Assembly (NCBI GenBank): GCA_015501055.1
Contig: JADNYV010000520.1
Span: 1 to 24,029, forward strand
Source of the DNA: Mucidula mucida
Taxonomy: Eukaryota > Basidiomycota > Agaricomycetes > Agaricales > Physalacriaceae
DNA length: 24,029 bases
Reading direction: 5' to 3'
Positions 20,020 to 24,029 of the stretch are shown here, one piece after another; the stretch's first letter is position 1, and the number at the start of each line of letters is the position of its first letter. The position numbers and the translations under genes are program-made. The notes under the pieces were generated by a model. It had not been told where the DNA came from. It saw only the letters and a list, made by a program, of their open reading frames with translations, and searched no databases.

Positions 20020-21230
20020 CTTCCGATAATCTTGTACTGGCCGAAGGCTTCCATCCTTCTTTTTGACAAAAAGAAAGGTGATGCCATGGGTGAAATTGAT
20101 GGCCGTATACGTCCCGTCCGTATGTTTTCTTCCAGGAACTCATCTAACGCCTTCTGCTCGGATGGACTAAGGGGATAAACCTTGCAGTCAACCGGTTTGG
20201 AACCAGGCGTAAGTTCTATCGCGTGATCCCAGGGTCTTCGCTCCGGTAACTTGTCAAAGTCCGCCTTGCTGAATACATCGGAGAATTCCTCGATGTAAGG
20301 TGCAGCAGCGGATGAAGGCTGTTGTGATCTCAGCTTTTCTCCGCTTTTGCGATAGTTGTCCCAGTCCATCCAGAACAAACGCTCTCCCTCTTCCAACTTC
20401 TCTTCTACGTCTTCTCCTTCATCTTCCGGTGAGTCGTACTCGGGTAGATAGCCGCAGCGGTCTGGGCATCGATCAAAGGTCAATGTGGATTCCGTCCAGT
20501 TGATCGTGGGGTTGTGATATCGTAGCCAATCTAGCCCCAAAAAGATACTTGTTTTGCCGAGATTGGTAACGGCCAACTCAATCTTTTCAGCGTGATCTCC
20601 GATCTTCATCCGGACCTCCACAAAACCTTCGATTGCTCCTCCCTCGTTTAGGGTTCCATCCGCATTGTAGACAGGGAGCTTGACCGGTAACTCCTTGATC
20701 GGGAGTCCGTTCTTCTCGACGAATTCTTTATTGACACAAGAACCCGTTGCTCCACTGTCAAGAAGGGCACTCGTTTCCCATTCAGAGCCTGTGTGTACGC
20801 TCTCTATGGTTACTCGGAGTTTCATGTCCTGCCCCTTTGTTCCCCGGATGTACTTCCTCGACTTTTTCAACTCTGTCACAACTTCCACCGCAGCTTCCTT
20901 TGTCAACGCTCTGATCGCCATCACCTTCTCCTCCGTCGCTTCTCTCTCTCTCCGCTCCGGCATCCATGCTCTCAAAATTCCCACTGCTCTCGACACGTCA
21001 TCCTCTCTTAGCCGTTGTGCAATCCACTCGGGCGTATTTGGCTCAAATCTTTCTTTCGCAGGTTTTGTTGGTGAAGTCGTCGATGATATTTTAGATGTTT
21101 CAGTACCCGTACTGTAAATAAATGCTGCATCTGACGACCCTTCCTTGATGACTGCTCCGGCAGGACTGCGTCTACTGCGGGAGCTTCGCAAAACCCAACT
21201 CTTCGGCCAGCTTCTTCTTCTCCTCGTCAT
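20016..21230 (-). CDS. pol: Pol 5' part: aspartic protease and RT N-terminus
   Basis: The frame is +1 relative to Gag and overlaps the last 59 nt of it. Residues 155-165 hold the aspartic protease site [11 protein letters not shown], and FLGLDWL near 230 is the partner motif of the fold. From about 325 comes the RT lead-in ([19 protein letters not shown] and [14 protein letters not shown]). The frame then leaves the RT sequence: KKKDGSL continues in another frame, and this one stops at 20016. The break falls at a run of five T on the sense strand (plus 20068-20072), where a sixth T would connect the two. The protease cleaves the Gag-Pol polyprotein. The ATG at 21230 is unlikely to be a real start; expression would come from a ribosomal shift or a fused reading. 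Confidence 0.88.
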   Translation of the reverse strand: MTRRRRSWPKSWVLRSSRSRRSPAGAVIKEGSSDAAFIYSTGTETSKISSTTSPTKPAKERFEPNTPEWIAQRLREDDVSRAVGILRAWMPERREREATEEKVMAIRALTKEAAVEVVTELKKSRKYIRGTKGQDMKLRVTIESVHTGSEWETSALLDSGATGSCVNKEFVEKNGLPIKELPVKLPVYNADGTLNEGGAIEGFVEVRMKIGDHAEKIELAVTNLGKTSIFLGLDWLRYHNPTINWTESTLTFDRCPDRCGYLPEYDSPEDEGEDVEEKLEEGERLFWMDWDNYRKSGEKLRSQQPSSAAAPYIEEFSDVFSKADFDKLPERRPWDHAIELTPGSKPVDCKVYPLSPSEQKALDEFLEENIRTGRIRPSISPMASPFFLSKRRMEAFGQYKIIGS

Positions 21231-22101
21231 TCATCTCGGTCCATAAACCCCGAATCGTCTGGGGTCGACCCTTCTTCGGACAGAACCTGCTGACGTGGCC
21301 GTGTTCGCCACAGCTGAAGCAAAGTCCTCTTCGACGTGCGTTGTCGATGTCCATCGGCCTGCCGGCTCCTCCATAGGTAACACCGGTAGCATCTCGTCGT
21401 GTGATCGGCGTTGGAGGTGGGTTTGTAGGATTAGCTCTCGATGTAGCCACCTGCGGAGCTTGAGGCCGGGACTGCATGCCGGACCTCTTGCTCGCCGCCC
21501 GCCTTCTCCATAGCTGATCGATCTGAAGGATCTGTGCCTTCCAATCCTTGTACTTCTCTGGCAACCCGTCTCGGCTGCCATAGATCTGGTCGATGATCTT
21601 CTCGTTGACATTGGTCTCGAGAAGTCGTACGACGAATGCGTCATCCTTTGAGTATCCTGCCTGAGTGAGCAGGACCTCGAACTTCTGGAAGAAGTCTTGA
21701 GCGGTGTCTTGCCCCTGGCGCAACCGCTCGATCTGGTCTTGCGCGTCTCGCGCGAGGTTGGAATCCACAAATCGCTCCTTCAAGTCTTCCTTGAACTCCG
21801 TCCAAGAGACTGTCCATTCCTCTTCTTCCTCATCGAAGTTCTGGTCCGAGTAGTTCTGGACCCATGCATCTACGTGATCTCCTCGGATGTAAGAGAGAAC
21901 AACATCGATCCTTTCGGAGTCGGACGTGAGGTTGTTCTTCTTGTCCCGGATGTATGTGAACATCGATCGCCACCAGCTCTTGTACTTGGACTTGTCCCCG
22001 TCATAGTCGTAAGGCTTGTTGACAAGGGATCGGCCTTTGATTTCGACATCGGCGTGATGAGCGGGTGTGTGAGGAGCGGTTTCGGGTGCTTCGTTGGACA
22101 T
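21172..22101 (-). CDS. gag: Gag-like nucleocapsid protein
   Basis: 309 residues. The middle (about 100-190) is a retrotransposon Gag domain ([14 protein letters not shown] and then [11 protein letters not shown]), which assembles the particle. Near residue 265 a CCHC zinc knuckle (C-x2-C-x4-H-x4-C, in [14 protein letters not shown]) binds the RNA. The start at 22101 is the first ATG after the leader and gives a natural N-terminus. The stop TAG at 21174-21172 is followed by Pol in the +1 frame, so either a programmed +1 shift or a fixed frame change separates them. Confidence 0.92.
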   Translation of the reverse strand: MSNEAPETAPHTPAHHADVEIKGRSLVNKPYDYDGDKSKYKSWWRSMFTYIRDKKNNLTSDSERIDVVLSYIRGDHVDAWVQNYSDQNFDEEEEEWTVSWTEFKEDLKERFVDSNLARDAQDQIERLRQGQDTAQDFFQKFEVLLTQAGYSKDDAFVVRLLETNVNEKIIDQIYGSRDGLPEKYKDWKAQILQIDQLWRRRAASKRSGMQSRPQAPQVATSRANPTNPPPTPITRRDATGVTYGGAGRPMDIDNARRRGLCFSCGEHGHVSRFCPKKGRPQTIRGLWTEMNDEEKKKLAEELGFAKLPQ

Positions 22102-22698
22102 GATGAGTCGGGGTGATAGGATCGGAGAGTGAAAGGGTGAAAGTGGGGATATAGGAGATGCGGATTTTGATGAAACGGGTGAGGGAATAGAGGTTTGGAT
22201 GAATAAGGAGGAGTCGCCTAGATCTGAGATAGAATCCAGGACTTGGTAGGGTGGGGAATGATGGTGTGTATCGTAAGGTAAGTAAGGTAGGTAAGTATCG
22301 TAACTGTCTACGCTATTTTACCGACTACTGACTACGTATCTACGGAGCCCAAGAGCTCGTCACAAGTTCGCAATTGCCCAGCCGACGTCCCTCTGGTGTG
22401 AGGTAAGCCGAAGTTTTCCTGGGAACGGGGATTGACCCGTAAACAGCGCCCACTGAAGTGCAACTGCCAAAAGTTCGTTCTCGTGAGAGCGGCTACTTCC
22501 AGCACCCGAGGCAGTTATCTCTAACTGTTAGCCGGCGCTACTGGGACCAATACACACGTATGCGGACGTGCGCTGGAATTAGGAATCCGTCGATCTGTAA
22601 ACAGGAAAGGGAATGGGGAATGTACGATGATCAAACAGCAAAGTGCTGATCGACGATCAGGGATGTGTGGTAGGTGGTAGAAAGTAGTTCCGATCTTC
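22102..22698 (-). other. Retrotransposon leader (5' untranslated region)
   Basis: About 600 bp between the 5' LTR and Gag without a credible frame. It contains the primer site at its 5' end and a short repetitive gtaag/gtagg stretch at about 22271-22297. It presumably carries packaging signals, which I cannot identify. Confidence 0.6.
22685..22696 (-). promoter_or_regulatory. Probable self-priming primer-binding site
   Basis: Two bases inside the 5' LTR, the sense strand reads agatcggaacta. This is perfectly complementary over 12 nt to tagttccgatct in the LTR (plus 22804-22815). Most LTR elements show a TGG start matching a tRNA 3' end; none is seen here. Tf1-type elements use the 5' end of their own mRNA as primer, and this arrangement has the right orientation. 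Confidence 0.7.
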
Positions 22699-23227
22699 TG
22701 TTAGCGACTGACTAAGCCACGAGACTCAACCAGGTACCACAGCAAGAACTAAGGAAGAAAGCGTTCGCGTTCGTAAGACTAGGCTAGGCCAGGTGTATAA
22801 ACGAGATCGGAACTAAAGTACAATGATACTACACTACTGCTTATATACTAGTAAGTCTGTGTTTGAAGCTCCTTGTCCATACGCGTTTCCACTAGGGATG
22901 CTCCACGCCCTTGACCCAGTGTGGTATGCTACTAGTCCGTGAAACCATTAAATACGAGTGGTGACTGCATGTAAGTAATAATACTGAAACGACCATGTGT
23001 GCTACGAGTGTCGGTGGTGTGTATACAATAGGGAGTCCATGAGGTATCGGCATGTATGATGTCATCCATGTGTTGGGCGTGTGTCCGACATGAGTACGGC
23101 TTCGGTAATGAAAAGGGGTATGATCGGTGACGAAACAGATGATGAAACGGTCCGTTGGTTGATAAGACAAGGCTCCCGATAAGATATGATAAGATGTGAA
23201 AATGTGAAAATATGGCGATTCATAACA
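22699..23227 (-). repeat. 5' LTR (529 bp)
   Basis: TG...CA termini, with C at 23078 as the only visible difference from the other LTR. On the sense strand, U3 would be 23227 to about 22816 and R-U5 about 22815 to 22699, if the RNA starts at the self-primer. Confidence 0.95.
22840..22847 (-). promoter_or_regulatory. LTR TATA box
   Basis: tatataag on the sense strand, about 32 nt upstream of 22815, the first base of the predicted self-primer. The same motif is present in the left LTR at 16846-16853. It is the expected core promoter for the genomic RNA. Confidence 0.65.
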
Positions 23228-24029
23228 GGAGCTAGATATACAGATCTGCACGACTACATGGATGACTACTATGGCTGGGACACCAATCACAATCTGGTGC
23301 TCTTTCATGGACAGCGACGTCCCAACGTCAAGTCCAGCTTCTCCTTCTGTGGGACTTTGGGCATCCCATATGAAGATAAGAAGCAGGAACACGGTCCTCA
23401 GCTAAAGATCATTGGTTTCTGGTTAGACACTGTTCACGGGTCTATCTCTCTCTCACCAGACTCCATTGCGGATATGATCACCACCATTCAGTCGTTCTTG
23501 TCCCAACAAAGCCTGTACTCAAGGAGTGGCAGTCCTTGGGTGGGTATCTCAACTAGGCTCTTAATGTGCTGCCTTGGGTACGGCCAGCACTTACAAGCCT
23601 CTACCGCAAGATGAGCGGTAAAACACTGCAGTACAAAGGCATTCCATTGAACGTTGAGGTTAGAGCAGATCTCACTTGGTTTGTCAATGCATTACACACT
23701 GCATCGGAGTGCGCTTTGTGAATGCGCAGGCATGGGATGACTCTGAGGCTGATATGGTCTATTGGACAGATGCGAGTAATCTGGGCCTCGCTTTTGTCTA
23801 TGCTGGGAATGGCTTTAGCTATCAACTCCGAACCATCACCGGAGTTGACACCTTCTTTAGGGAGCTTGTAGCTATTCTTTGCGCTGTTCATGACGCTGCC
23901 TCTCATCCCTCTCCGCCTCGCAGGCTGTTAATCCATTCTGACAGTCTGGACTCCGTCTCAGTGTTTAACACTTTGGCTGCTTCACAGTCAAGTCACAATG
24001 CTGTTCTGCTTGCCATTGCTGATATTGTC
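23228..24029 (+). pseudogene. DIRS-like reverse transcriptase/RNase H fragment
   Basis: The sequence starts directly at the right LTR edge with an RT palm motif, YMDDYYGWD (YMDD at 23255-23266), then RT thumb sequence (KIIGFWLD, GSISLSP). Later come connection-like residues (LNVLPWVRPAL, RKMSGKTLQY) and an RNase H core (YWTDASNLGL, FFRELVAI, LLIHSDSLDSV) with its D, E and D. This combination is typical of tyrosine-recombinase (DIRS-group) retroelements common in Agaricomycetes. It is broken by a frame change near 23517, a TAG at 23554-23556 and another frame change near 23690-23702. The RNase H frame remains open to the window end. The RT N-terminus is absent; the gypsy element occupies its place. 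Confidence 0.8.

Larger units (their letters stand above)
16705..23227 (-). mobile_element. Complete Ty3/gypsy LTR retrotransposon (chromovirus)
   Basis: A 6523-bp element transcribed on the minus strand. The order on its sense strand is 5' LTR (22699-23227), primer site, leader, Gag, protease, RT, RNase H, integrase, chromodomain, polypurine tract and 3' LTR (16705-17233). The LTRs are 529 bp each, begin TG and end CA, and by eye differ at one base only (T at 17084, C at 23078). The domain order with RNase H before integrase defines Ty3/gypsy, and the C-terminal chromodomain defines the chromovirus branch common in fungi. Flanking five-base duplications are absent (gcccc against ggagc). The element carries two frame changes between Gag and RT; the RT one looks like a one-base loss, so this copy is probably not autonomous despite its young LTRs. 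Confidence 0.95.

Noticed and set aside
22271..22297. gtaag/gtagg repetitive stretch as a CRISPR-like or satellite array
   Set aside because: It is too short and irregular; simple low-complexity sequence.
22330..22560. Possible tRNA-like sequence in the leader
   Set aside because: No A and B boxes or cloverleaf could be set up by eye.
22892..23392. Minus-strand frame running through the right LTR into the DIRS fragment
   Set aside because: Its LTR part is repeated at 16898-17176 and it merely reads LTR and antisense RT sequence.

Overview
The window looks like nuclear DNA of a filamentous basidiomycete, most likely an Agaricomycete. Genes carry many 46-70 nt introns with GT...AG ends, lie close together on both strands, and are interleaved with fungal retroelements: a Ty3/gypsy chromovirus and a DIRS-like element. 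No rRNA, tRNA or CRISPR array was seen.

Layout, left to right. Bases 1-275 hold the 3' end of an unidentified coding region, and bases 1-11 are identical to the end of the retrotransposon LTR found at the far right. At 669-1490 I reconstruct a three-exon gene for an acidic protein ending in a PHD-type zinc finger, bracketed by a 34-nt direct repeat. A 388-bp foldback (MITE-like) element sits at 1969-2356. At 2741-3434 (minus) a four-exon gene of 169 codons is reconstructed. At 4238-5763 (plus) lies an unknown acidic protein gene with three tandemly duplicated exon/intron units. From 6371 to 10329 (minus) is a 17-exon importin-9/Kap114-type karyopherin gene, divergent from a Sel1-repeat, Skt5/Chs4-like gene (11051-12684, plus). 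An F-box gene (12981-14335, minus) has an in-frame stop and a homopolymer frameshift. A decayed unknown gene follows (14933-15825, plus).

The right part is a complete 6.5-kb Ty3/gypsy chromovirus on the minus strand (16705-23227). Its 529-bp LTRs differ at a single base. It has Gag with a zinc knuckle, protease, RT, RNase H, integrase and a C-terminal chromodomain. The right LTR abuts a broken DIRS-type reverse transcriptase/RNase H sequence that runs off the window. The LTR leader carries a 12-nt complementarity that points to Tf1-style self-priming, and a TATA box sits at the right distance to start the RNA on that primer.

The host genes are unrelated housekeeping or orphan genes with no shared pathway. 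What unites much of the window is a run of small frame lesions, mostly one-base losses, in otherwise well-conserved reading frames (importin C terminus, Skt5-like, F-box, pol, the 14.9-kb relic, possibly the 4.2-kb gene). They are either assembly errors or real decay. All exon models were made by eye from reading frame and splice signals; none has transcript support here.
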